Shown piece by piece: positions 30,301-41,808 of a DNA stretch of 64,000 bases (its first letter is position 1; each line of letters opens with the position of its first letter). Below the pieces are notes generated by a model. The model was not told the DNA's origin, did not search any database, and was given only the letters and a program-made list of their open reading frames with translations. This DNA is from Endomychus coccineus (Eukaryota > Arthropoda > Insecta > Coleoptera > Endomychidae), in the NCBI GenBank assembly GCA_958510875.1, contig OY294068.1:197742315-197806314 (forward strand), written 5' to 3'. The position numbers were made by a program, and so were the translations under genes.

Positions 30301-33300
30301 ACCTAAGATGATGGCACACTGTTGACAACATCTAAAAAAAAATCAACAGATTCCACTTTGGATTCACAACGGAAATATTATCGCTAGTATAAACCTTATG
30401 CGGAAATTGTCTTTCGTCAGCGTACAATTAGGCGCATTCTGCTTGGTCTCAATACGAAAAAGGCTATGGAGCCAAACAAATTCCGCCTGTTCTGAAGAAT
30501 CTTGCTCCATGGTTGACACTTTGTAGGTTGTTCACTCATTCATACAAACTTGGTGTATTTCCTTCCAGCTGGAAGACCGCTAGAGTCCAATCAATCCCAA
30601 AAAAGATAAGAAAACCATTCCAACTAATTATAGACCATTCGCATTACTATCTGTGATCTCTTAAGTAATGGAGAAAGCAATCAACATCGAGCTTATCCAA
30701 TACCTCGAGAGCCCCAAAATAGTGAATGGCAGTATGGCTTCTGTCAGCAGCGGTCAACGGGAGACCTGCTTTGCACTGGTTCATATACCAAAGGTATATG
30801 TAGAGTCGGAGCAAATTATGGCTAAGTTATATTAGTGCTACCCCATGTATAGTTAGATATACAATAGAGTGACTTAATGATAACGAAAGCACAATAATTC
30901 ACTGGGAAATACAAACAACAACTTGCGTGAATGTAAACACAATCAGAGCGAGCAAACAGCAACGTAGGCGTGAATAGTGGGACGATGAGCAGTCGGACTG
31001 TGCGGTTCTAGGACCTGCGAATCCGGGCGACGAGTCAAAGTCGAAGTTATGTTCTTTGGGGAGCATAGCCTCTGGCTGATGATGCGAAGTTGGAGCAATC
31101 TAGTACCGTAGCCAGGGTAGGGGTATACCAACTAATACCGTAACCAGGGTAGGGGGAGATGCAGATCTTGGGCGAAGCTAGCAATTATTTATGTAACATA
31201 TATATGGCAGACATCTATTGACAAATATGGGAAATCTGTAGGTGTAGCATTGGATATCTCCAAAGCATTTTTCGGAGTCTGGCACCAAGACATTCTTGTG
31301 AAACATAAGTCACATGCTTATTTGCCGCCTCAGCGTTGACATTGAGGTTTTCTCAGATAAATCACTTCACGTGATGGTTGATGGAGTCTCCACCTATACA
31401 ATGGTTTTCCTCGCTAGTGTTCCACAGGGATCTGACTTTGCACCAACTTTGTTTCTGCTCCATATTAACGATCTTGGAAGTCTCATACTGCTTTCTCATT
31501 TAAAGCCCCTATATCACGAAGATCTGGCAAGAATTTAAAAATAGGGATCTGATAATCTACTAGAGTGTAATGCATAAACTTGAAAGATAGCAACTACGAA
31601 TGAGTTCATATAATGGACAATAATAGTACATCTCGCTACGAGCTATTACTTATTTAAAGGGCTAAGAATCTAGCTTTTAGTTCAGAATACATTTGTAGAG
31701 AGTTTCGCATATACAAGGTTACCTGTGTATATATATACCATAGATTATGTATCCTTATCTAATCTGTACATATGCCATAATATTTAAGAAATAATAAAGT
31801 CTAAGTTGTATGCAGTTAATGATACAATTTGAGGTTGCTACTGTGTTGCAAATCGTTTGTTATTAATCTATAAATTTCTGTTATATCAACATTTTATTAT
31901 ATAATAACCTTATAATTCGAAATCTATATTCAAGAGTACAACAAAATAAGATAAAAGCAAAAATACTTTACTTGGTTTGCCCTTGGTTGGTTGGACCAGG
32001 TACTCTGTTGGAACAAAACAAAATATGGATGCCAATTAAAACCAAAACCGTCAAAGAATATGAAAAAGTAATTGTATGTTTCAAGCGAACAAAAGAATGA
32101 TAGGAAATTGAAGAAAAGCTCTCCTACCATTTAAAGCAAAAACAGAAGTAACAATAAAACGTATCAGACAAATAAATATACAATTAGTTTATTAATCATC
32201 TTAAAGGTTTATGAAACTCTGAAAGATCAATTTCAGACATTTATAGCAGAAGTGATAAGCTCTTTCTAATTCAAATTGATCAGTAACGTCACAAACTTAT
32301 AGTTCCAGACAGCTGTTTCAGATGAACGCGCAAATTTGCAACGTTTATCATTATCATGATTTGAAGGGAGGCGGCTTAGCCCCTAAATGCACTTAAGCCA
32401 CTTAGTTGGGCCCATTGTGCGCCTCGTAGCCTATTATATTCTAGCAGGTGTTTTGCCTGCCAGAAATCTAGAATATTGTCAAGGTTGGCTTCCAAGATGA
32501 CGCAGAGGCCTTACTCACTCGATATTCGAGGTATTCGCGCCATGTCAGTTTAGAGTCTAGGATTACTCCCAGAAACTTCACCGACCCTTTGAGTTGCAGG
32601 ACCCTGTCAGAGAAGGCAATCTCTGGCAGTGTGCCCAGCTTCCGTTTCATGGTAAACAGTACAATTTCCGTTTTGTGCCACCATGCCGAGCAGCGTGTTT
32701 TGCAGTTCGTACAATTTCTCCAAGTGCCTCCCGAAGGTTTCGTCAACCAAGTCATCGGCATAGGCTTGTGCATTAAACTCAGCCTCTTCCAATTTCTCTA
32801 AGAGTTCATCGACTACAAGATACCATAGAAGCGGAGATAGAATACCTCCCTGTGCCTTTTGTAGAGGTGGTTTGTACAACCCATCCATTATGTTGCGCCT
32901 TTATCGCACGCGTATATGGTATGGCTTCAATCCACCGGACTAATGTTGCCCCTTCGATTTCCATAAATAGCCCAGGGCATGTTTCTCTTGGGCCATAGCA
33001 CTATCTATTCGTGTGACTAGATGATGCAAGGCCGTTTCAGTAGAGACGCCAGTTCGGTAGGCATGTTGACGGCAGTGTAAGGGATAGGCCTTCTGTGGGC
33101 CATCCCTCAAGTGTCTGTCAATCAGTCTCTCATTCGCCTTTAACAGGAATGGGATTAGACTAATAGGGCGGAATGCCTTAGCTTGGGTATAATCAGTTTT
33201 ACTCGCCTTTGGAATGAACACGACTTTCACTGCCCGCCATAGCTTTGGTATAAAGCTAGAGGCTATGGAAAATTGGACGATTTTCCCCAATAGCCTGAAA

Positions 33301-36300
33301 ATGATTTCCTCATCCTCTTGTAGGAGAGTTTGCAACGTTACTGAAGGATTTCTGTAGTCATAACCGGCCTTCAACTTGATAAAAGACCGAAATATCTCAC
33401 GCCATCTATGAATATATGTTCCACTGAAAAATCGAACAATGTGTCACATTAACTGATCGATTTCTCGAACTCCTCGAGCAGGATGGAACTGATTCCTGCT
33501 CGGTAAGTACAGTTTATTTGTCTGAATGTTTTATAATATAAATAATGGTGGGAGGCGGAAATCAAGCACAGAAAAAGTTATTACACTGAGAGTCTGAATT
33601 GAGGAATAAAATTTATGGAGCGAAGGTTATTGAGTTCCTCTAACTTACTTATTGATGCCAATATATTCGAGGGCAGCGCCATTAATCCCCGGCTTGATTA
33701 TGAAAGTAACGGCGTGGGCTCACAATTAGATTTTATTTTTCAATATAATCGCGATGGCGCTTTGTCTTCGTTGCATATAAAAGCATCAGATTGGAAATTT
33801 ACTTTCTTATTTCCTGGTGGTTTGGTGGTTCTAGGATGTGTACGTAGTTGAATGTGAGAATGAAATACCCAAATATCTCCATCAGAAGATACGTTTTCGT
33901 GAACAAAATTGACCTGCTCGCCCAATTTTGCAGAAAATATATCACTTCCGTTCAAAAAATTGTATTCCCAATTCTAGACTCGGACTGAATATGAGTAAAA
34001 AAGCAAAGAATTTCGAACAATAGGTATCAGTAGGTGAAATCAAATAACTACATGCAGTTGATTTTTCTGAAAATGCATGTAAACGTACCTTTAGACACCT
34101 CAGGAACATGTGGTTTGATGTCTGCTGGTTTCAAAGATGTAGCTAAGGGAGTTTGAGGACCGTTAACAAGCACTTCCCCCAGATAATTCAACAGTTTCTG
34201 CGCCCTGTTCTGGGTCGGACTAAACTTGAATAATTGCGGATTTTCATCGATGAAATACGTATCGACGGATCCATTTAAAAATTTCTGATTTTCCAACACG
34301 TTCAACAAAAACGGTATGTTCGTTTTCACACCGCGCACTCTGAACTCCCTCAGGGCTCTGTTCATTTTCGCACAAGACGACTGGAGATCTTTGGAATGTG
34401 CTATTACTTTCACCAAAAGGGAATCGTAATAGGGAGATATAATGGCTCCTGCGAATGCAGAAGCACCGTCCAGCCGGATTCCCATACCCTCGCCAGATCT
34501 GAATACTTCAATTCTTCCGGTGTCTGGTTGGAAATTTCTAGCTGGATCTTCCGTTGTGACCCGACATTGGATCGCAAAACCCTACGAACAATTGAGCGTA
34601 TAATCTCGTGTAAAATTAATGTAAATAGCATCATTTTTTCGGAGCTGAACTCCAAACATGTGAAAAATACTCCAGGATCGGTCGAATTTTTTTTTGTGGA
34701 TTATGAGGAGATGCTGGTATAAAAGCAGTTCCTGGCACGGAATAGAAACAGTTTTTGAAAAGCGGTTTTCCAAATGCACCGTAAAAATATTTTTTTGTGA
34801 AAGCAATAGAAAATTAAAGCTCATTTAGAAAAAAGAACACACTTTGTTTATTAATTACTCAATTTTTTTATTATTGATCGTGTAGTATATGGGGCCGCGG
34901 TCTATGGAAATGCTCTAGTTATGCCAATGGCGGTGGGTCGAGTTCAGTAGTGGGTCGTCTCCGCCCGCATTGCATTGCTGTTCTGTAGGTGGTAGGAGTA
35001 AATTCTATTCAAGAAACTGATGCGACAGGCAGAGGCTAATGCTGCCAAAATGTTTTAATAATTTTCCAGAAAGAGTTTGAATAACTAGGATGTCGCGTAT
35101 ATGCTCAAAGCGCCAATAAGAAGTGGATTGCTATCATCTGACCGCTATATTTGCAACATTCTCGATTCAAGAAATTTAATTAAGCACATTATAAAGACCA
35201 ACGGAAGATATCCACCATGGCGAATGTGACATCCGGAGGAAGTAGGCACAGGAGAATGTCACACGTGTCACTGTCAACATTTGACGCGGGAAAGACACTC
35301 GGCAGAGGAGGCCCAGCTAGGGTTTTAGTACTTATGATGATGGTACATATGGAACTATTTTAATACTTACAGATGGTTTAATAGAATCTTGAGTGATACC
35401 CATTTCAGGTAAGGTCATGCCTTCAGCTATTCTTATTTGAGATTGAACTAAATCAATACCTGTAATTTCTTCTGTCACTGTGTGCTCTACCTGCAATCTA
35501 ATAATTTCAAAATTAGAAAAGAAGCAAGTTCGGAAACAAAACCACTTAGGCAAGATGATAATTCATCGTTGTCCAACCTAATAGGAATGAAATTAAAACC
35601 CACCAAACATGGAAGGTTGGTGATGTTAACAATCCAGAATATATCACAAGACACAAATACATTTATTACCTCGCATTAACTTCAATGAAATAAAAATTGC
35701 CTCTTTCGTCGCATAAAAATTCGACAGTGCCAGCATTCTCATAACCAACATGCTTGGCCAATTTCACCGCCAATTCGGTCATACGATTCCTGATAGAGGT
35801 TTTCAGATGAGGAGCTGGTGCAATTTCAACCACTTTCTGGTGTCTCCTTTGTACTGAACAATCTCTTTCGTACAAATGTACTACGTTACCCGCCTTGTCC
35901 CCTAAAACATACGTAAATGAAGCCAATTGCGTAACACATTGTGGCTTCTTGATTTACCCAACAATTGTACCTCAATATGCCTAGGCCTTTCTATGAATTT
36001 TTCGATGAACATGGCGCCGTTACCGAAGGCACTAAGTGCTTCGGACGAGGCTCTCTGGAAATTCTCTTCGACTTCTTCCATTTTTCTAACCACTCGCATT
36101 CCTCTACCACCACCACCGTATGCTGCCTGGAAGGAAGAAGATTTGTAAGAGAGATTTACTTATGTAGCAAAAAGTTGTGAGGTTCAGTTCAATTTTTCCC
36201 CCAACGAGAAGAGTAACTTACTTTGAATATAACAGGTAAACCATGTTTGGTACAAAATTCTCGAGCTTCTTCTTTGGTGGTGATAGGACCATCAGTTCCA

Positions 36301-38590
36301 GGAACAATAGGTACACCTGGATCGAATTTATTTTTCATTAATTCACCACAATAGTGTTATATTATTTATTTCGCTTTATATCACTTTGAATACTCGATTT
36401 GTTATGAGTTAATACCCACATTGTCTTTGATAAACACCTGTCGGAGAATCCACTTATTGAATGTGGTACGATTCAAGGCAATTGTTTGAGAATGCTGCAG
36501 AAAACGGTCCAAATACTATAATTTTGTCTAACTAGGAGGTCGGTCACTAGGCTACGCAAGTGCCCAAAGGGTTAAGATGGGATGAGTGAGTGTACTGAAA
36601 GGATTGGCTGATGTGAAAGCCGCTATGTGGAAACCAGCAACGTGTTTCTAATACAGAAAACTTCAATTCACTTCAGTTTATTATATGTTCTATTGTTGTA
36701 CTGAAAATTTCGACTTGAGACCTTTTTTTTCTACAAAATTTGCATATTTTCATTAATAAAATGCAGAAGGTCTATTGAAAAGAGATTGGATCTGAACTGT
36801 GATTTATTCTCGATGTCAGAATGCTGTGATTCAAATTTGAATAAGGAGAAAATGATCAAGTTCATACTAAAAACCCGAAACATCTTTAATCTCCGTTGAA
36901 AACAGAATGGTCCATCCGAATGAGATGGGAATCACAGTGTAGGTTTATTCTAACACAATTTACCGGGTGAACTCATTCCCATTCGTTAGAAAGTAACCTT
37001 TTTGAGCGTCAAAAAATCTACAATTTCGAGTCCTGCCAAAAAAAGAACTGTCCATCCAATTGAGATGGGAAGCTGTGAGTGCTGGATAATTTTTTTATCA
37101 TCTACCCATTAGACATCATGCCATCCGGGAGAAAATGACCTTGTTTTGCAATGAAATTTTGACAAGTTCCGAATAGCCTAGAAACCAAACGGTCCACTAA
37201 AAGAATTTTTTTACTAAAATAATTCATTGTATGTTACATCAATACTGTTGTAACCTTCTCATCCGGGAGAGTATTACCTTGAAAAATTATGTGGCTAGTC
37301 CTTAGTCTAGATTGATGGAGACTCATAGGCAGTTGTCCACTTCACCTATTCTCCAATTTGGCTCTGCTTAAAACTACAGAGCATATTTCATGTTCAGTTA
37401 ATCTCAATTAATTGTTGCAGCTAAATTGTAAACACTGTTAATTACGGAGAATTTCATAATTTAAAGCTCTTTCTAAAAGATTAGATAGCAACTGTTTTCG
37501 AATGATAGTTTGTACTTATGTTGGATCGGATTTTTTCTTATTTAAAGATATTATTGTTTGTTTTCATAAGTTTGGAATAATACTTCATAATATTTACAAT
37601 AAACTGAAGCACGGTAGAACAACAAATACTATTAATCATAGTTATTTGACTGCTCTAGTAGTTGTTTGTTCAAACTTCATTTCAAACGTATCGAAGCCAA
37701 CTAATTTAAAATAAAACACAGCATGAAAGTAATTCTTTGCAGTTAAGTTATTATTGTCCACGGTTTACTTACTGTTTAGTGTGGATGATTTTGACGTGAG
37801 CACTTTTTGTAATAATGGTATACTCATTCAGAATTTTTTTTAACCTTTTATCTTATGTATCAATAGTCCAGTCAATGGGGTCTCACCTCTTATTTGAGTC
37901 CTACAAAATGAACTTCGGTGAAACCTTTCTGAAAGTGCTTTGCTCGTGAGAACGTTTTGTCATGATTGACAGTGCTCGGCATATCTCTAGTTTCCATCTA
38001 CTTTTGCTATTTCCCATTTGAAAATTTATAATTAAGCATTTTTTCAATTACGTTTTGAACTATTTACAAAGTTCTTCCAGCCTGTTTTTCCTAATATTAT
38101 CGTGCAACTCACCTGCAGCAATGGCAGCCTCCCTGGCCGCAACCTTGTCCCCCATCTGATGTACAACTCGCGGTGTGGGTCCGATGAACCTAAGACCGGC
38201 ATCGATGACGGCCTGGGCGAAATCCGCCCTTTCCGATAGGAAACCATAACCCGGATGCACGGCATCGATCTTATGGTCCTTACATATGTTGATGATATCG
38301 GGTATGTCGAGATAGGCCTGTACAGGGGGCTTTCCCTCGCCAACCAGATAACTTTCGTCCGCTTTCAATCTGTGAATATGTGATCTGTCTTCTTTCGAAT
38401 AGATTGCGACAGATTTAATGCCTAATTCGTTGCATGCTCGAAACACTCGAACCGCTATTTCTCCTCTGTTCGCTACCAACACGCTCCTTATAGGTTTGTA
38501 TTCTACTTTGGTCGAGTATCCATTTATTGTCCATTTCAAACTTATTCCGCATTTCAGAAATGATTTAGTCGAGGATAAACGATGAAACAT
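26455..38590 (-). CDS. PC: Pyruvate carboxylase, mitochondrial, copy B (10 coding exons, 1178 aa)
   Basis: This is the upstream paralogue of copy A, with the same predicted reaction (pyruvate + bicarbonate + ATP to oxaloacetate). Joined exons on the minus strand are 38590-38113, 36316-36222, 36126-35958, 35901-35670, 35497-35371, 34581-34089, 29657-29254, 28498-28239, 28180-27795 and 27347-26455. Exons 2-10 have exactly the same lengths and phases as copy A; the first is one codon shorter. The total is 3537 bp including TAA, with no stop or frameshift. Transit-like N terminus [15 protein letters not shown], then biotin carboxylase (ATP-grasp YGGGGRGMR), carboxyltransferase ([22 protein letters not shown]) and carrier domain with biotinyl K1144, the same number as in human PC. 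A hand comparison of the last exon gives about 56 differences in 296 residues against copy A. Nothing suggests that either copy is a pseudogene. Which one keeps the ancestral role cannot be told here. Confidence 0.95.
27511..27552 (-). ncRNA. Hammerhead ribozyme motif, family 2, in PC copy B intron 9
   Basis: Minus strand, sense to the host gene: stem I TACT, core CTGATGA, stem II GTCTAC/GTAGCC (one mismatch relative to 4391-4432), core GAAA, short stem III AGG/CCT, cleavage triplet CTC, stem I return AGTA. All invariant core bases are intact. A partial inverted copy of the same repeat follows on the plus strand (GTGGATAAGGGTGATTATTT, about 27581). Confidence 0.65.
27795..28180 (-). CDS. PC copy B, ninth coding exon
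   Basis: 386 bp, carboxyltransferase ([38 protein letters not shown]). The donor is GTGAGT. Confidence 0.9.
28239..28498 (-). CDS. PC copy B, eighth coding exon
   Basis: 260 bp, carboxyltransferase with the [10 protein letters not shown] lysine. Copy B has AAG before the split codon where copy A has SAA. The donor is GTAATG. Confidence 0.9.
28620..29039. mobile_element. 420-bp TA-flanked MITE in PC copy B intron 7
   Basis: Long terminal inverted repeats of about 100 bp begin GTGGAGTCAATCTACGG and end with the complement CCGTAGATTGACTCCAC. TA dinucleotides flank both ends (28618-28619 and 29040-29041), as expected for the Tc1/mariner superfamily. There is no coding capacity. The matching place in copy A intron 7 has no insertion. 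Confidence 0.85.
29254..29657 (-). CDS. PC copy B, seventh coding exon
   Basis: 404 bp, start of carboxyltransferase ([18 protein letters not shown]). The donor GTGAGT follows CTTGCG, as in copy A. Confidence 0.9.
30300..31545 (+). pseudogene. Non-LTR reverse transcriptase relic, interrupted by about 400 bp
   Basis: The left part reads [17 protein letters not shown], then [20 protein letters not shown] and [11 protein letters not shown] (30440-30660). The right part (31205-31545) reads [17 protein letters not shown] and [19 protein letters not shown]. It is the same family as 43264-44210. Between them, about 30790-31195, lies unrelated sequence ending with a short tandem repeat (TACCGTAGCCAGGGTAGGGG, about 31112, then a second copy near 31136). 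There are many stops and frameshifts. Confidence 0.6.
32400..33420 (-). pseudogene. Non-LTR retrotransposon reverse transcriptase (R1/Jockey type)
   Basis: The minus-strand frame 33374-32940 holds [40 protein letters not shown] and [20 protein letters not shown]. It is followed by 32888-32607 with [20 protein letters not shown] and the catalytic AYADDL, then [14 protein letters not shown] (32773-32468). This is the canonical order of reverse transcriptase motifs. At least two frameshifts separate the segments. It is sense to pyruvate carboxylase copy B. Confidence 0.75.
34089..34581 (-). CDS. PC copy B, sixth coding exon
   Basis: 493 bp, end of biotin carboxylase and linker ([39 protein letters not shown]). 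The donor is GTACGT. Confidence 0.9.
35371..35497 (-). CDS. PC copy B, fifth coding exon
   Basis: 127 bp ([20 protein letters not shown]). Only 172 bp of intron separate it from the previous exon, against 2409 bp in copy A. Confidence 0.9.
35670..35901 (-). CDS. PC copy B, fourth coding exon
   Basis: 232 bp ([40 protein letters not shown]). The donor is GTAATA, weaker than copy A's GTAAGT. Confidence 0.9.
35958..36126 (-). CDS. PC copy B, third coding exon
   Basis: 169 bp with the ATP-grasp loop and [16 protein letters not shown]. The donor GTAAAT is the same as in copy A. Confidence 0.9.
36222..36316 (-). CDS. PC copy B, second coding exon
   Basis: 95 bp, biotin carboxylase ([21 protein letters not shown]). 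The acceptor is GATCCAG and the donor GTAAGT. Confidence 0.9.
36317..38112 (-). other. PC copy B intron 1 (1.8 kb)
   Basis: It contains one copy of an unclassified dispersed repeat (37015-37305). The rest is AT-rich without recognisable features. Copy A intron 1 is only 291 bp. Confidence 0.6.
37015..37305 (+). repeat. Unclassified dispersed repeat, copy 1
   Basis: About 290 bp shared in the same orientation with 41522-41808 (for example ATTGAGATGGGAAGCTGTGA, CATGCCATCCGGGAGAAAAT). Within copy 1, CCATCC-x-ATGAGATGGGAA also recurs upstream near 36910. There is no coding potential and the ends are undefined. Confidence 0.7.
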
Positions 38591-38632
38591 TATAAAGATT
38601 AATATAAGGAGATTATTTGGTTATCTTGTAAT
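38113..38632 (-). CDS. PC copy B, exon with start codon (plus 5' UTR)
   Basis: Coding 38590-38113 (residues 1-159 and one base). A TTTTTTCAG acceptor ends at 38633, so an upstream untranslated exon exists, as in copy A. The donor is GTGAGT. Confidence 0.9.
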
Positions 38633-39084
38633 CTGAAAAAAGAGAAACTTGGTTGAGAATAATAAGATCTATTTCTCTTACTTGCTAATGTCATCAAATT
38701 ATCATCATCTAGGTATTGATGGAGTGCGAAATTATTTTTTATATTTTGACACACAAGAGGTTCGAAGAACATCTTGGGAGGTGGAATATTGGAAGATGAC
38801 ATAGGCATTGAAATGTTTCTGCGGAAGTTTGAAGGTTATGGGCATAAGGAAAGCTCACTAGGAAAAGAGCTCCACAACTTCCCCGTCCAATAGAAACAGG
38901 AAGTCTGGTAGGAAAACCCTTCGGCAGGTTTCCAGCTCTTTCCCGTGGTGGAATAACAGACGAGATTTCTGATGAACACCGACTATGGGAATATCTATAG
39001 GAAAGAGAGAGAGATCTACCACCTTTCTACGATGATCTATAGAAGTCAATGAAGTAAGTTTCACATCATCAATCAGATGAACAG

Positions 39085-39270
39085 CTCAGAGCTTCAGCAT
39101 ATATTTGGTAGAGGAACCCCAAACATGTGTAAAGTACACCAGGACATGTCGGATCTGTGCTTTATAGATTATGAGGAGCTGCTCTACTATTGGCACAGAT
39201 TAGAAAATCAAGATTTTGTGAAAGGGTTTTCGAAATGGACCTCACATGATCGTCCTACCAGAGGGTGCTG
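39085..39270 (+). repeat. Unclassified repeat related to 34620-34810
   Basis: A frame reads SSELQHIFGRGTPNMCKVHQ. The block (AACATGTG, AAGTACACCAGGA, GATTATGAGGAG, AAAGGGTTTTC) aligns loosely with intron 5 of PC copy B near 34640-34800. It is a diverged dispersed repeat of unknown type. Confidence 0.4.
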
Positions 39271-39311
39271 TTGTTGGTGATCCTAAGCACTGATATGTTT
39301 TATACAAATAC

Positions 39312-39353
39312 GTTTTCTGATGATGGTCGTGAGACCAAAACGTACGTAAAGAC
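39312..39353 (+). ncRNA. Hammerhead motif, family 1, degenerate
   Basis: The core CTGATGA, stem II and palindromic stem III ACGTACGT are kept, but the second core is AAAA instead of GAAA (the catalytic G12 is lost) and stem I reads GTTTT. A PLE end (GTGACCTATTTCCCGAG, about 39379) follows. Predicted inactive. Confidence 0.6.
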
Positions 39354-39448
39354 AAAAATAATAAGCATATGTGTTAGGGTGACCTATTTCCCGAGAATTT
39401 TTATATGTAATTCAGTATTACAATAGAAAAGTATTGAGCTGAAATATA

Positions 39449-40207
39449 CCGGGATATCAAAAATTATCTTGGTCAAGGGTAGTTGTGGAATCTAAAACGT
39501 GTGTCTTACTTTACGTTTGAAATAATTATGTCACTGTCACACTGACATCATCAATAACCTACAAATTTCATACCTATTCATTTCAGTTGTAAAACAATAA
39601 TGAACTACAAATTATGAAATAACGTTCTATACGTTGATGAACGTCATTGACAACTTCTTCTGTACGAACTCTTGGTCTACCAGCACCTTTTTTATGAGTC
39701 ACACAACCAGTTTCGCGAAACACTTCAACACATTTTGTAAGGCACGCATAAAAATTGTCCGGTAATATTGCCACGTTTGGGAAGTGCTCTCGAAAATTGT
39801 CCAAACACAGACGTTGACTGTTTAGCCAATTTCCATTAACTAGCACACCCGTTCGAAAATAGGCTTCAATCATGAAAATTTTGTGTTGTGTGGTAAGATG
39901 GTAAGAGGCATGATTCAAAAACTTGATTAGAAAATTTCAGTACAATGACTTAACAGATTCTGACACAACAAAACATATTCAAAAATTTAAAGTAAGACAC
40001 ACGTTTTACATTCCACAATCACCCTTGACCAAGATAATTTTTAATTTGTAGTTCATTTTTGTTTTACAACTGAGATAAATAGGTATGAAATTTGTTGGTT
40101 ATTGATGATGTCAGTGTGACAGTGACATAATTATTTCAAACGTAAAGTAAGACACACGTTTTAGATTCCACAACCACCCTTGACCAAGATAATTTTTGAT
40201 ATTCCGG
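39449..40207. mobile_element. Tc1/mariner-type element with long TIRs and HTH remnant
   Basis: Inverted termini CCGGGATATCAAAAATTATC and complement, arms of about 150-170 bp, flanked by TA (39447-39448 and 40208-40209). Inside, a minus-strand frame (39918-39583) reads FREHFPNVAILPDNFYACLT and ETGCVTHKKGAGRPRVRTEE. This is the DNA-binding helix-turn-helix region (DUF4817-like) common in insect transposon ORFs. The catalytic domain is absent. A sibling lies at 60818-61722. Confidence 0.8.
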
Positions 40208-41040
40208 TATTATAGAGACAATGTTAATTTTTCTTTAGTTTCTGAGGCCCGTCAAAGCTGTGGAGCATAGTCGACGCAAATGCCTAACATGCAATTTTCG
40301 TTCCGCTTGAAAAGGCCTCAGGTCTTTCATTCAATTTGTTGTGCTGTGTGACTACATATTTTTGACAATCAAGTCAAAAGAATTATTCATAGTAGTTAAA
40401 ATATGCATTCAATGAAGCATTGTTTACAACTTTCACAGCGGTAAAACCGTTCGACCTTAGGAATATCGTTGTTGTTGATCAGTTTAAAGTCTAAAAGTAT
40501 GACCCCAGAATGACGTATTGACGAGCCCACGGAAATATTTCGGAAGCCATTCAATGTTTACTTACATATTGTTCAACATCAATAAGTAATATACATAAAC
40601 AGCACGAGATTGAAGTAAATAGGTACTTGGAACATAATTGAAATGATTGGACGTTGCGTGTACATACGAAAGTTACATTGTTTCAATTTTATATTTTATT
40701 AGTGGATTAACGTACTTGATAACTTGGTCACGGCTGTCCGTTCCATGTTTGCGAACGTTTTTATCAGATTAATTGAATCGAGTTTCTTCTCAATAGTCAA
40801 GTCTTGTTTTACTCGTCGATGTACACATATTTATTGCCTACAATATTTATGTGAAAACCTGCATAACTTGAAACGATGGGAACTAATATAAAGACAAATT
40901 GAATTTATTAGTACTATTTATAGACAATTACCACCCCTTACCTCAGTAAATTCCCGACTACTAAAAATATCCATAATTATTGAAAACAAATTACAACGAA
41001 ACGGTTATATTTTATTATACAGTCTCACAACTATCATCAG
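40208..41040. other. Stretch without recognised gene
   Basis: AT-rich, no coding signal. At its right edge (about 41019-41041) the minus strand has a decayed hammerhead-like string (CCTGATGATAGTTGTGAGAC) before the PLE fragment. Confidence 0.4.
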
Positions 41041-41045
41041 GAGTA

Positions 41046-41460
41046 ATACAGATAATTTTATAACATTACCGAGTGTATGGTAACGTTATACAATTGTTTA
41101 GATTCCGATGGGACTTATACAGGAATCTCTAAACAATATTTACAAAAAAGAATGTATGGCCATGAGTATGATAAAATAAACAAAAACAGAAAATTTCACC
41201 GCCCTCGCTAAACATTGTTTTGATTATATCTATCAATTCGATTACAGAAAAGTTAATATTTCAAATAAGGAAACCAATTATTATAGAAGATCTATTCTGG
41301 AGATGATTCACATAAAACGTGACTCCAAGTCTGTGAATCATGGAACAGACATTCAGTCATTAAGTTAGATTTATATTAATTTAATTAATTAAAAACCCTT
41401 GCAAGTTCCTACATGCGTCTTTATACTGTTAAAAGTATATTTAAGGTAGCTTTAAGGTAG
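41046..41460 (+). pseudogene. Penelope-like element C-terminal (GIY-YIG) fragment
   Basis: The frame reads NCLDSDGTYTGISKQYLQKR followed by MYGHEYD, a GIY-YIG nuclease core. Then come ALAKHCFDYIYQFDYRKVN and [20 protein letters not shown], ending at a stop near 41368. It is the same family as 50745-51215 and 16530-16835, that is, the family that carries the family 1 ribozymes. Confidence 0.65.
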
Positions 41461-41521
41461 CATGCTCAAATAGCAATATTTCTTATAAGGTCTGACAGCC
41501 TTTTTCTATTAACTTATAAAC

Positions 41522-41808
41522 AAAAAATCTACAACTTCAAGCCCCGCCAAAATAAGAACGGTCCATTCAATTGAGATGGGAAGCTGTGAGCGCTGGATTA
41601 TTATTTTTTTATCTACTCATTAGGCACCATGCCATCCGGGAGAAAATGACCTTATCTTGCAATGAAATGTTGCCAAGTTCCCGAAGAGTCCACTAAAAAA
41701 TTTTTTTCACCAAAATAATTTATTGTATGTTACATCAATTATCATGTTCTCACCTTCCCATCCGTAAGAGTATTACCTTGAAAAATCTGTGGCTAGCTCT
41801 TGGTCTAA
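41522..41808 (+). repeat. Unclassified dispersed repeat, copy 2
   Basis: Second copy of the block at 37015-37305, same orientation, with small indels. It directly follows a PLE 3' tail here, whereas copy 1 lies in an intron. Confidence 0.7.

Larger units (their letters stand above)
29658..34088 (-). other. PC copy B intron 6 (4.4 kb) filled with retroelement relics
   Basis: The longest intron of copy B. It holds non-LTR fragments at 30300-30785, 31205-31545 and 32400-33420; the remaining parts (about 29.7-30.3, 31.6-32.4 and 33.4-34.1 kb) show nothing recognised. Confidence 0.6.

Noticed and set aside
41019..41041. Another family 1 hammerhead on the minus strand
   Set aside because: Only CCTGATGATAGTTGTGAGAC remains. 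The GAAA core and stem III palindrome are absent, so it is a remnant only.
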